DNA of 18,250 nucleotides from Temnopleurus reevesii (Eukaryota; Echinodermata; Echinoidea; Temnopleuroida; Temnopleuridae). Shown here one piece after another: positions 1 to 12,200 of the stretch. The stretch lies in NCBI GenBank assembly GCA_036244855.1, contig BQKZ01004141.1:1-18250 (forward strand). Reading direction: 5' to 3'. How positions within the stretch are numbered: position 1 is the stretch's first letter; each line of letters begins with the position of its first letter. Position numbers and translations under genes: made by a program. The notes below the pieces were generated by a model. That model was not told the origin of the DNA and searched no databases. It saw only the letters and a list, made by a program, of their open reading frames with translations.

Positions 1-46
1 GATTGAATCGTGTTGCTTACGGGCTTCTATGTGACTGGGGCATTAC

Positions 47-245
47 CTGTCCCTCCCGGAGAAAGATCTTTGTCTTGCCCAGCTGCTGAACTGTGCTTCC
101 CCTTGTCTGATTCTCCTTGTCTTCCTCATCACCAAACAAACTCCTGTAGATGAGTCTACAGCTCTCTCTGACTGACCCTGCTTCATGTCTTTCTCTTTTC
201 GGGAGGAGGACGCCATAGCGCTGGCAGAAATCTGCATAGGGCAAC
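47..245 (-). CDS. MYO19: MYO19-like exon 20 (residues 742-808, converter)
   Basis: Encodes [19 protein letters not shown], then [18 protein letters not shown], then [14 protein letters not shown]-x-x-R-Y-x-x-L and [QL]-x-G-[KR]-T-K-[IV]-F close the myosin motor domain. Acceptor CTATAG, donor CAG|GTAATG, ends in phase 0. The gene continues beyond base 1 to the lever arm. Its 5' half and upstream intron exist again, decayed, at about 368-523. Confidence 0.95.
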
Positions 246-3200
246 CTATAGATAGAATAAAGAAAGTCATTTGACAAATAAAAAGCATATATGCCTATTG
301 CTGATGTCAGGAGTGGGATTATTAGTAATGCATTGTGTTTTACAGCTCAGTTAACACAGAATGAAACACAAACTCCTGCAGATTAGTCTACAAATCCCTC
401 CTTGGGATGAGGATATTGTATCGCTGGCAGAAATTGGAATCGGTTTAAGAAAGCCATTTGAAAAATAAAAAGAATGTTTTGGTGTCAGGAGTGGGATTAT
501 TTGTTATGAATTGTGCATTACAGACGAATTATCAAAATTGGTTCACCTGTTCCTAAGTTATAGTGGTAACAAGCTATTTTGAGTGATATTTTTACAAGTT
601 TTGTTGCCCTGTGACCTTTGACCACTCGATGCAAAAATCTATTCAGTACATCCTCACACGCTTATACATATTGGTGCAAAGTTTTCTCAAAATCTGTCCA
701 ATGCTTCTGATGTTATCATGGTAAGGAGCTCCAAATGGAGGAACACAGAGACAGACGGACAACCAGAAAACATAAAGCCTGTGGCACCACCTCACTGTGG
801 TAGAGGCATAAAAAAGAGAGACAAATTAATATAACAACTACTCACTTTGAAGGAAAACCAGCAGCACTGATAGCAACAGTTTCCAGCACACCACACGCCC
901 TGAGCTGAGATGCAACAAAACGGCTGTCAAACAAGTCTGGTTGGCAATGCTGATTTGGCTTAATGCACCGGATGTAGTGAGGGGTCGTAGAGGTCAAGGT
1001 CTGCATTAGACTCCCCAAAGACTCCTACATGAGGAAAGAATCAAACATATTTGAAGAGATCAAAAGAGATATGTAGCTGGTATAATGAATGAGTTTGAAT
1101 CATTTTAACCATTTTAACAAACACATTGGCTTGGATGGATATAAGATATTTATAACCCTATTATCAATCAAATGAGTGGACACGTATTAAACAAAATGAT
1201 AAAAAAGTAAAGATTAATTCTTTAAAAACGTGATTTGTATATTTTGTAAATGAATATCATACCTTGAATCTTGAAACCACAGTCTTGCTGAGTTTCGATT
1301 TGGAACCTTTGCTCTGCAGCTCCTGTTGAATACAAATGGAAATAAATACGAAGAATATCATTTAAGAATAATGATCAAAATGTTCATTACATTATTAATA
1401 TCATATTCTTTATGAATCAAACAAAATCAACAAAATTTAGGAGATAGTAAAATCTACAACTAAACAGTTCATTGCTAAATCTTTCTATTTAGCCCATTTC
1501 ACTCCACAGCTAAAGGAAGGCTTATATAACGTTGTTCCATCTCACTCTATCTTTCGTCAGACTTTTCCCCTTGGCACTCCCATGTTGTTTGTAAATGCAT
1601 TTCCACATTCTGCTCTATCTTAGTCTTTTTCATTGGACAGTCTTAGTGGGTGTTGTTCAAAAATTGCAATTGATCGCAAGTTGCAGTTGATCGGAATGCG
1701 CCAATCAAAATCATTGTTTCATGCCCATCTTGTAAAACGAGCATACCGTGCACGAATGAAAATGCAAGTTACAATTTGTAAAGTTGCAGTTGATTTGCAG
1801 TTGATTTTGAACAACATCCCCTGGAGTCGTTGCAATGTATTACTGGTACTTCAGGTCATACATGACAAGAAACAACATCATAAAGGAATGATTTCTTGAA
1901 AGGAAAGATTTTTTTTCATATATTTACCTGAAGCATATGTAGTTCTGGCTCGATGATCTTTTTCACAAACTGGTTGCTGCTGGCCATCAACACCTCAATC
2001 AATTCCATGGGAATTGGATCCTAGAAAGACAATAAAATAGAACAAAACAATTATTTCAGATGAATCTATGGAAAGATTCAATATTTGCTGCAGTTTTTAG
2101 AAAACTCTCTAATTTCATAATGTCTGTATATAGTTTTTTTAAATGGAATCTCTACTTATAGCTTTTCACTTTATAAATGCATGATTTGACAATGACAAAT
2201 GATTGCAAAACCCGTTTAAAAGTATGCAACCGTTTTGATGTGTTTGAAACTAAGAATATCTGAAAGTGTACCACATTGTATTTGCCGAAACTCTCCGCCA
2301 GAGGTTTATTGATGCACAGTGTGTTACGGTAATAAGGTGATTCCTGCTTTGACTGAGTTTAGAATAATGAACATTGCACTAGGTAAATGAGCAACATTTT
2401 ATTTTGTATTATCGATAGTGTTAGCCATTGCTTTTAATCAACTTTTTTCTTATTCTACCGCAATTCGTATTAAATTTACATTAAATTGAATTTCTCATAT
2501 CTAAATGTATACAACTCTAGAGTATGACAAACTTGTTGCCTCCAGTCATTATCTATAAAAACTTCACACCAGAATCTAGTTTGACTTTTAAACTACAAAT
2601 GTGAAAGTTCACCAACCTTTGTCTTCTCGATCAAGCCAAATGTGTCATAGGTCACAGCTCCTGCATAGTGTTTGATAGTGAAGGCAGATTCTGGGTGATC
2701 CATAGGAGCTTTGGATAGGAATGGACTCGTCACTGCCCCAAGGAGCTTGTCTTCAAATAGTGTTGGGTCTGATTGGCGATTCAATCTGCACTCCTAAGTT
2801 ACAAGAAGAATAATATTTAAGGATTTAGATGAATTATGCAAATTGTAGTATTGCAGATGACAGCCGATGCATAGCATTTTACTGTGAAAGCAGACACAGG
2901 GTGGTCCATAAGGAGCTTTGGTTAGAAATGGACTCGTCACTGCCCCAAGGAGCTTGTCTTCAAGTAGTGTTGGGTCTGATTGGCGATTCAATCTGCACTC
3001 CTAAGTTACAAGAAGAATAATTTTTAAGGATTAGATGAATTATGCAAATTGTAGTATTGCAGATAACAGCCGATGCATAGCATTTTACTGTGAAAGCAGA
3101 CACAGGGTGGTCCATAAGGAGCTTTGGTTAGAAATGGACTCGTCACTGCACCAAGGAGCTTGTCTTCAAGTAGTGTTGGGTCTGATTGGCAATTCAATCT

Positions 3201-6200
3201 GCACTCCTGAGATACAAGAAGAATAATATATAAGGATTGAGATGATCTATGTAAGTGGTGGTGTCGTAAGTGACAGATCCTGCATAGTGTTTGATAGTAA
3301 AGGCAGATTCTGGGTGATCCATAGATTCTTTGGTTAGGAATGGGCTGCTCACATCGCTAAGGAGTTTGTCTTCAAATAATGTTGTATATGATTGGTGATT
3401 CAATCTGCACTCCTGAGTTATGAACCAGCACACTTCATCGGACAATGATTTGTTTGATATGAGCCTAGTAGGATGTACATAGGATGAGTTTTGAGGATTT
3501 TTTTGAACTTTGCATTTTTAAAGGAATAGACTGATAAATTCAAGAGGAATCCTGCCTTCAAATGGCGATTGGACACACCAATGAATCAATCTGAATTAAT
3601 CAGAAAATGGTGTGTTCCAGCTACAAGAGATAGGATGTAAAATAATTACTTAAAAACAATATAAGGCCCCCCCCCCAAAAAAAAATAAATAAAGAATTGG
3701 TTGCGTGATCTCAATTTTTTTCTTTTGCTCTTTACTATAACTAAAAAATCAATGTCAAATTATTGATAAACGTATGAAATGAAACAAGAAAAGTCATTTT
3801 CAGATGTTGTTTTGATTTTAATGCCAAGTCTTACTTCTCTCATGAATTATGTGCATTGTGCTACAAAATAAAATTTAGAGAAGAAAAAAAGAATGATCTT
3901 TTCAAACTAACCAGCACTTCTTTTCAAAACAGGCATAATAAAACCTTTGAAACATTTACCTACCTCATTCATAAGTGAGAAAACACTGAGCTTCCCTTCG
4001 ATCATCTCGAGGCAAGGTTGGTTGTCACTGAAGGTGCAGAAATCCCAAAAAATTCCTTCCTTCTCATACTCCTCCTGAGAACATGCAAAGTGACAAATTC
4101 ATTATCATTCAAAACTATCAATGATAATAAGAATTTGAACTCAATAAAAATCAAACATATAAGGTAGGACTTCTAGGAGATGAAAAGTCTCATTTAGGAT
4201 TTTGGCTTATGCTTGTTTGATTGTTTGATTATTTTGTTTACAAGTTAAAGAAATTTAGTCAACTTTGACAAAGAGCTAATTTGAAACACTAATATGGGTG
4301 GAAGATGGTTATCAATTCATGAAAATAAAACCATGGTAACCGGTTAATGACAGAATAATACATTTTTCAGGCTAGCGCATCTACGGTCTGAAGAAATCAC
4401 TGAATCACTACCATCTTATAGATCATTTATCTGACTTATAATGATCATGACAAGAGGAATATTAAAGACATAGTCACACACTAAGATTTTGATATCTAAA
4501 AAATCCTCATATCAAGATGTGTGACCTATGTTATTGCATTCAGACTGATTAAAAAACAACAAAAAATGCAAAAAAGAAGGAAATCATACAGACAGAGTGT
4601 AGGTGATATTTTAATTTTACCGTTCTTAAGTAATAAACATTTTTTGAAGCCGAATATTTTTACAGGTTGGTTTATGTACTCCAACAACTATGTAGGCAGC
4701 ACTTAGAATCTGGCAGTTAAGAATTTTCTAAATGAAAACAATAAAGAACAATTTCTTTAAGTGGTTGCAAACAAATGGAACTATTTCTCAATTGAATTTA
4801 CAAGAGGAAAAATCACTTCAATTAATTCTACATCAATTTACAATTCATTTCCTAGGGTATCTTTGATGTCACCTACCTGTTGTGCTCTTAGAAAGTGCGT
4901 CACAAAGTGTTGCTGTAGTTTCTCATTGGCATAGTTGATGCATAGCTGCTCAAGACTGTTCCTTGTGAAGCTTTCAAACCCGTAGATGTCCAGGAGACCT
5001 ATGAAAGCATGCCACTGATTGGCTGAGGTGTGCTTGTTGAGGAAGGCAACTAGCCAATCAAAGAGTCTGTAGTAGAGAAAAGAAATACACAAGAAAATTA
5101 AAACTATATCATATAATTTTCTTTAAATGTATGACATATATTCATAAATATAGAAATTATCTAATTATCATTATTATATATCCCATGCCACCTCATATTT
5201 ATAAAATCCTATGAAAGAAAATACTATTTTCAGGAAAAAGAAATCATATTCTTGGCTTCCACACACATACCTAGCATAGATGACCTTTGACATACAGTCC
5301 CTTCTGACCCCAGCCTCTTCTACAGAGCATGGTTTCATGAACACACTCTGGCGCTTGCTGTGAGAGGCAGTGATGCGACGGTAGGTGAGAGATGTGATAA
5401 GACTGGTTGCATACGTACCTAGCATAAATGACCTTTGACATGCAGTCCCTTCTGACCCCAGCCTCTTCAACTGAGCATGGTTTCATGAACACACTATGGC
5501 GCTTGCTGTGAGAGGCAATGATGCGACAGAAAGTGAGAGATGTGATAAGACTGGTTGCATACGTACCTAGCATAAATGACCTTTGACATGCAGTCCCTTC
5601 TGACCCCAGCCTCATCAACTGAGCATGGTTTCATGAACACACTATGGCGCTTGCTGTGAGAGGCAATGATGCGACAGAAAGTGAGAGATGTGATAAGACT
5701 GGTTGCATACGTACCTAGCATAAATGACCTTTGACATGCAGTCCCTTCTGACCCCAGCCTCATCAACTGAGCATGGTTTCATGAACACACTATGGCGCTT
5801 GCTGTGAGAGGCAATGATGCGACAGAAAGTGAGAGATGTGATAAGACTGGTTGCATACGTACCTAGCATAAATGACCTTTGACATGCAGTCCCTTCTGAC
5901 CCCAGCCTCATCAACTGAGCATGGTTTCATGAACACACTCTGGCGCTTGCTGTGAGAGGCAGTGATGCGACGGAAGGTGAGAGATGTGATAAGACTGGTG
6001 GAATCCACACCAAGTAGTCTACAGGCATGCTCTAAGGAACTCTGGCACACTATGTTATGTATAAAAGAAGCAAACATTGAAAATGTACTATGTTTCTCTT
6101 TCACAGGTTGGATTTCTAATAGCACATAATTATTCACCGAATGTTTCTCCAAATAGATTACATATCGTCCAAATGATGAATCAATCCTAAAAGAGACAGG

Positions 6201-9200
6201 TGACTGGACTAGGAATATCAAAAATAAGGAGTCTGTAGGCATGTTCTAAGGAACACTGACACACCTTTTTATAATAAGGAAATCTTAAAAGCAACATATG
6301 TTTCCAATTAAATGGTATAAGTTTTAATTCTTAACACATTGAAATTCAAGTAAATATTTTGCTTAAAAAAATAGATTTTTATTGAAAATTACATCCAAAC
6401 ATAAAATTCGAATAAGGATTCAATTATTTTTCATCATGATAATCCAATCACTGGCCAGAATACTGAAAATCAATTGTTCAAAGCTACAGTAATGCCTTTT
6501 CCCTAAACTAAATCATTCAATTGATGAAACTACTTAAACTAATCAGGAAAAAAAATGAAGTTGAGAGCTTTACCTTCCTCATCTAGTTCACAGGGATCAA
6601 ATTCCTCATCACATGTAAACTCTAGATTGCCCAGGTGAAGTATTCCACACAAGACCTGAAATGGCAAGGGTTATTGTATGATTAATTCATGAGTTAGTAC
6701 ATTGTTGCTTGAGATACTTCTACTGGATCTGCAATCCAGCACTTTATTTACTTAAGTAAATTTTAAATATTTAACTAATAATACTTGAATTTTTCATGAG
6801 GATACAAAGCGCTGCATGAAAAGACCTACTCAAGCTACATTAAGAATTATAAAGAGAGGGTTCGAGACGTTTCTTGAAAAGGTTGGATGAATTAGTATTG
6901 TATAGAGATGCAAGGATATTATTTCAAAGTAGTGGGGCCAAGGACTGAGTGAAAGAGTTGAAACCAGCCTGTTTTGGGACTTTATAGGAATCACATAGGA
7001 ATGAGCACAGGTGGAACGAAGAGAATATCATGTTTTCTACATTTTTCAACTTATAAAATATATGGATGATATTACTCAACAAGAGGGGTGGGGGAAATTC
7101 CCTCAGAAATATATGGTAAAATCATTAAGAGATTGGAATCATATTCTTTCTTCAAAATGCTGAAAATCAATACTGATACACATAAAAGCACATATACTTT
7201 CTCTCTCTCTCACCTGAAATATATCATCTTGGTGCATGTGGGACATACCCACGTTCTTCATAGCCTGCTGGGTCTTGCTGAATACTTGATTCTCATTGGC
7301 TCCCTGGTATTCATCATCGTCCAATGGTAGATAAGCAAATATGACATCATCATCAGTGGGAGTGGTCAAGCCCCACTCTTCTTTCTGCTCCTCTGTTGCT
7401 TCCTTCACAATCTAAATTAAGCAAAATAAGTAAAAGTTTTCTCCTAACAGGATGGCTATCAAAATTTTATGATAAGTCATAAATACTTTGCAAAAAAAAT
7501 TTCTAAAGAACTATACTATATCAAGAAGAATATGAATCCCTTTCAATATATTTTTGGTCACAAAGAAGCCTTTTCTAAATTATGATATCAGAAATATTGC
7601 CATCATGCACATATCCACCTAAAAAATAAAAGGACCAAAAAAAACATGAACAAACTCTTGTTCCTTTAAATATGAAGGTGTAACTTTGTCAGTGAAGGAT
7701 GTCAGAGATTTACATTAAAAAATCTACAAGGCTGTTATTTCCAAAGAGCATTTAGGTTGATTGTTGATTAGCAGTTGTCTGAGAATGCTCTTAATAGTCA
7801 CTCTTAATTTTTGGTTTTCCTCTTATTTTTCCTTTTTATCAAATTACAAATTAAGAATGATAGAAATCGGTCAGGAGCAAACTGTGTTTAATATCCATTG
7901 CACTACAAAGTTATATCAGAATTGAAATTGAAATTTTACCAATATGGGGACCATGGCAATGAGGGGAACATGATAAAAACAAAATTACCAGCCACTTTAT
8001 GGTTAAAAAGATGTTTTACCTGGTAGAAAATATGGAAGTTGCTCTCCCCTTCAGCCTGGTGCACAAGTCTAGTCTTCTCTAGAAGATATGTCTGGATGGA
8101 AGCACCAATGATGTGGGAACCCCTGGGAATTGAAAAATACATAGACACAGTTAAAGAAATGATACATGTAGATTGTGGTTCAGAAGTAACTTACAAATTT
8201 TTCAAAGTAAAGAAATCATATAAAACAGTTTCCCTTCTCAACTGCCAGATCCTAAATGCTATGTAAATGGTCCACAGACAAGCTGTGAAAATATTAGACT
8301 TTATCATCAATGTTTAGAGCTCCAAATAGGCTTGAATCACAACAGGCACATTGTGCAGGAATTGTGCATTCATGGTACACTTTATTAACCCTTTGACTAC
8401 TGGAACCGGGAATCCCTACACAAAGTTTATGGGTATTACAGAATTCAGTAGTCAATGGGTTAAGGACCTTTGACTACTGGAACCGGGAATCCCTACACAA
8501 AGTTTATGGGTATTACAGAATTCAGTAGGTTCAATGGGTTAAATTCTTATATTTTGAAAGTGCCTGTATAACTCAGTTCTTTTTTTTACACTCTTTGTTG
8601 TATTTTCATATATCTGAATGTAATAACATAGGTCAGACGGCTTGATTCTCAAAATAACAAAAAGCATGATGTGTGACAATGTCTTTACATTTATATTACA
8701 CAAAAAACACACCAGAAATGTACACATGTACTCTCAAGATAGCTACGGAAAATTGTATTCATGACCACCACGACAATTTCAGTATTGTATAACTACAAAG
8801 ATTCTTATTATTATATTTTTGGAAAATTGAAAGATGACTTTGTTAAATACCATTTGATTTCAGAGATGTCAATCTCAAGTCTCAAAAAACCCTACTATTT
8901 TACAAAAAAGACCCTATTTTCAGAAAAAATATCCTATTCTTGTCCTGTTGTATTATATTGCCACTGAAAAATCCTAAATAGGATAAAGCTTAATTGCTGC
9001 CAGCTCTGCCATTTACACAGATCTTTATCGGTGACCACCATATTTGAGATAGAGGGACTGTACATGTGAATTGAAATAGGGTATACCATACTGGCACTAA
9101 AACCCACTCTGCAGGTGTTACTAGCCCCCAAGCCCCTTGTGGTTTGTCGAGCACTAAAGTTAAATGGACATGCATTGAATTAAGCACATGTACGCTTCAA

Positions 9201-12200
9201 CACAATCCTTATGGAGGGTCAAATTACAGGGCAGGGGGGCCGGGTACTCCTGCCCCATGTCGCTTGGCGATCGCCGATTGCTATGCAAATATGCGGGGGC
9301 ACTTCAAGTTATGTAAATCAATTTAAAAAAGCTCAGAATTTCGGCTACAAATTATCATTAAAATAAACTTGAGAGGAAAGATTTTGTAGCTTGTAAAAGA
9401 GCAAATTGCTGAAGGGGCCGGGACATTAGTGGACATATATCTTATAGCTATTAAGGAATCGGCAACTGTACCTGTCAAACTGCAGTTGAATGTACTTGCC
9501 AAACCTACTGCTGTTGTGATTACGAGTTGTGCCAGCATTGCCTGCATGCAGGGAATAAAGAGAAACGATGTTATTATTTGAATCATAAGTATGTTTTTCT
9601 ATCCATATGTAGAGCTGCAAATATGAGTCAGCGCAAATTAGTAATAATCACGCTACAAATAAGTAAACTTCACATATTTTACACTTAAATGCATAGTGCT
9701 TATTTGCTAAAAATAGTATTTTTTACTGGAGTTAACACAAAGCCTGATAAATCTGAGGCCAAAATTAGTAATGATTACTAAAAATTAGTCTTCAAAATTT
9801 GTTTTCATGAAAATTCTTGGATTCAAAATAATGATAGAGCCAATGATGCCTACCTAAAATTAACATGTCATACTGTTAGGCTTGATTTGGGGGTACTGAA
9901 AAGTATTACAGTAAACCCCAACAATATTCTATCCATTCAATTATTCATGTAAAACAAGACAAATTATCAATGCAATTTAGTATCATAGATGTGATGCATT
10001 ATGTTTTTGTTTTTTTTTTCATTCTGGATTGATCTTAAAAATCTAAAAAATCTTAAAAATCTACAGATTCCAACTATTCTCTCGGAATCAAAAGATGAGA
10101 GAAAATTAGAGAATATGTTTATTGCTTGGCAAGTATCAGGAGCTACTTACCAAACGCCTCAAGGATAGGGTTTGAATCCAGTATCCTCCTTTCAATACAC
10201 TTCACAGGTGGTGGTGAAAAACCCCTTTGAAAATAAATTTGATAAACAAATAGAAATTACAAGAATTAAAAAAAATCTAATTTGTGAAAACTTTTTTGAT
10301 TAGACAATACTGTCTGTAGGCAAATATTATCAGATTGATATGACAAATATTTCAATGAGAAAATTAATTTAAAATAATAGGGTATTATAGGGTATTACTT
10401 CATAGGTGGTGGTGAAAAACCCAGAAGAAAACAAATTTCATTCAAAAATAGAAATTAATGGAATTAAAGGAATCAAATTTGTAAAGACCTTTTTAGATAA
10501 GTCAATATTGATTGTCTGTAGGCAAATGTTTTTTTTACCAGATTGACATGACAAGCATTTCAATTAGAAAATTAATTCAAAATGTATTGTGAGTGATGAC
10601 AAACAACATAGATCTTCAAACAAGAGGACTTTTTGTTAAATGAGAAGTGAAGATATGCTTCATTTTAAAATGAGATGACTCAATACATTCTGCATCACTA
10701 TTCTTCACAAAGATATTGTCAAGCAAGACACTGAGAACGACAAGGGAAAGAGCAAACAAACACATTTTAATGAGCTTTCATGATAGGACAGGGCAACTAG
10801 CAAAGAGATGAAATTTAAAGACTTCATGTATATATCGAATTTAACCAAGAGGAAAAGAGGCATTGAATGACTATGTGAATGGGTTGGGGGTAAGAGTAGT
10901 ACCAAAATATTTTACCACATTAACTTAAAATTGATCATATAACAAAATGTTGTATGATTCAAGTGAAACAAGCGGTATATATACCATCAATGTGTATGGG
11001 ATTATCTATGAGCATGTCCATATCAAAACAAGAAAACAAATTGACTTTGCAGCAATTAAAGAATATCTGAGAAAACTTACCCTGGATTCTTGTAGAGTGC
11101 CACTGATGTGAGATACTTCATCAGACACCTGGTATTCCAAGTCTAATGATGCAGAGACAGAGAGAAAGAGAGGGAGAGAGAGAGGGGGGTATAGATGGGT
11201 CAATTCATATGTACAAAAATTCTATGTCTAAATCACATGTCCAGCGATTTTGAACCCATTCACCAAACGCAAATTATCTTTTAATATATGAAAATAAAAA
11301 TACATATTGTTAACTGAATTGACTTTTGCAAACTTGTCAGCAGTCGAGATTCAATTTGACAACATTACATTTTATTGAATTATTGTAGCTAGATATAATG
11401 AGAAATTCAAGTGTTGCCAATTTTAGGATAACGAGATGAATCCTCAACCGCGCAAGGTAGAAATTTATGCTTCTGCTATCACACAATCAGAAAGATTTTA
11501 CACCTTACAAGAGATCAGAAATAAAATAAAAAATATTTTGGGTGATTTATAAGTTTTGGGGCCCTGTGACCTTTGACCAATTGAACAAAAAAAAATTGCT
11601 TGAGAGTGGGCAGGTCCTTTTCAGGACCACTCACATTTCCAAGAAAGATAACTTGTTGGACCGTGAAGAATTCTTCTCATGAACCAAAAAAATCTAATCA
11701 ATAAATCCTCCCATATGTACAGTATGTATACTTGAACAAGGTTTGGGAAGGACAAGAAAACAAAATACCTCTGGCATCATCTTCCAGAGGCAGAGGCAGA
11801 GGCATAAAAAAGTAATTGATATAAGGAAAGTGCTTTGGGAGATAAAGGTAAAATTTTGATTAATGTTTAATAATTACCTTCCCAGCTCCACTCTCTCCAC
11901 TGACCACAATAGACTGGTTGGGGCTCCTAATGGCATAGCGAAGACTTGAGAACGCTTTATCAGCAACGGCAAACACATGTGGTGCGTCATTCTGCAAAAT
12001 TAAGAACGTTTACAGGAAAATTGAAACAATATGTCACATCTATGGTTTGAAAGAGGTTCATCATGGTGAAGAATAATTGAATAGAGTTGATCAGTTTTAT
12101 CACGATGTGCAGACGTAGAACGTTAGTATAGTGACGTTTCTGCTGCTGTATTATGCTAGCTTTCAGCAGACTATAATGAAAATAGACTATGCTGCGCGCC

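Larger units (their letters stand above)
2794..3412 (-). repeat. 206-bp tandem array of the 5' part of exon 16 with its splice acceptor (three extra copies)
   Basis: Acceptor positions step by 206-207 bp: exon starts at 3412, 3206, 3000 and 2793 (the functional exon). Each unit is about 150 nt of exon, then a divergent tail and TTATTCTTCTTGTA[AT]CT[TC]AG. Copies at 3206 and 3000 are nearly identical to each other and share a one-base insertion after KAP that breaks the frame. The copy at 3412 stays open but lacks the exon's 3' end and donor. Confidence 0.92.

Noticed and set aside
2829..3226. Two near-identical 63-codon plus-strand open frames
   Set aside because: They are antisense shadows of exon 16 copies b and c; the similarity comes from the tandem repeat.
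3667..3692. C10-A9 homopolymer run
   Set aside because: Simple low-complexity sequence, possibly a retroposon tail relic, but nothing adjacent supports that.
5872..5884. DR1-like ATGACCTTTGACATG in exon 13 and every unit of the 148-bp array
   Set aside because: It is the complement of codons for M-S-K-V-I and so is explained by the protein.
6090..6242. Open minus-strand stretch upstream of exon 13 with [12 protein letters not shown], resembling a switch I region, preceded by TCTCTTTTAG
   Set aside because: As an exon between 12 and 13 it would have to enter in phase 1, where it reads into a stop within ten codons. The resemblance is short and the true switch I is in exon 9.
8880..8990. Repeated CCCTATTTTCAG words similar to 5205-5255
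   Set aside because: The similarity is short and AT-rich; I cannot show that it is a defined repeat family.
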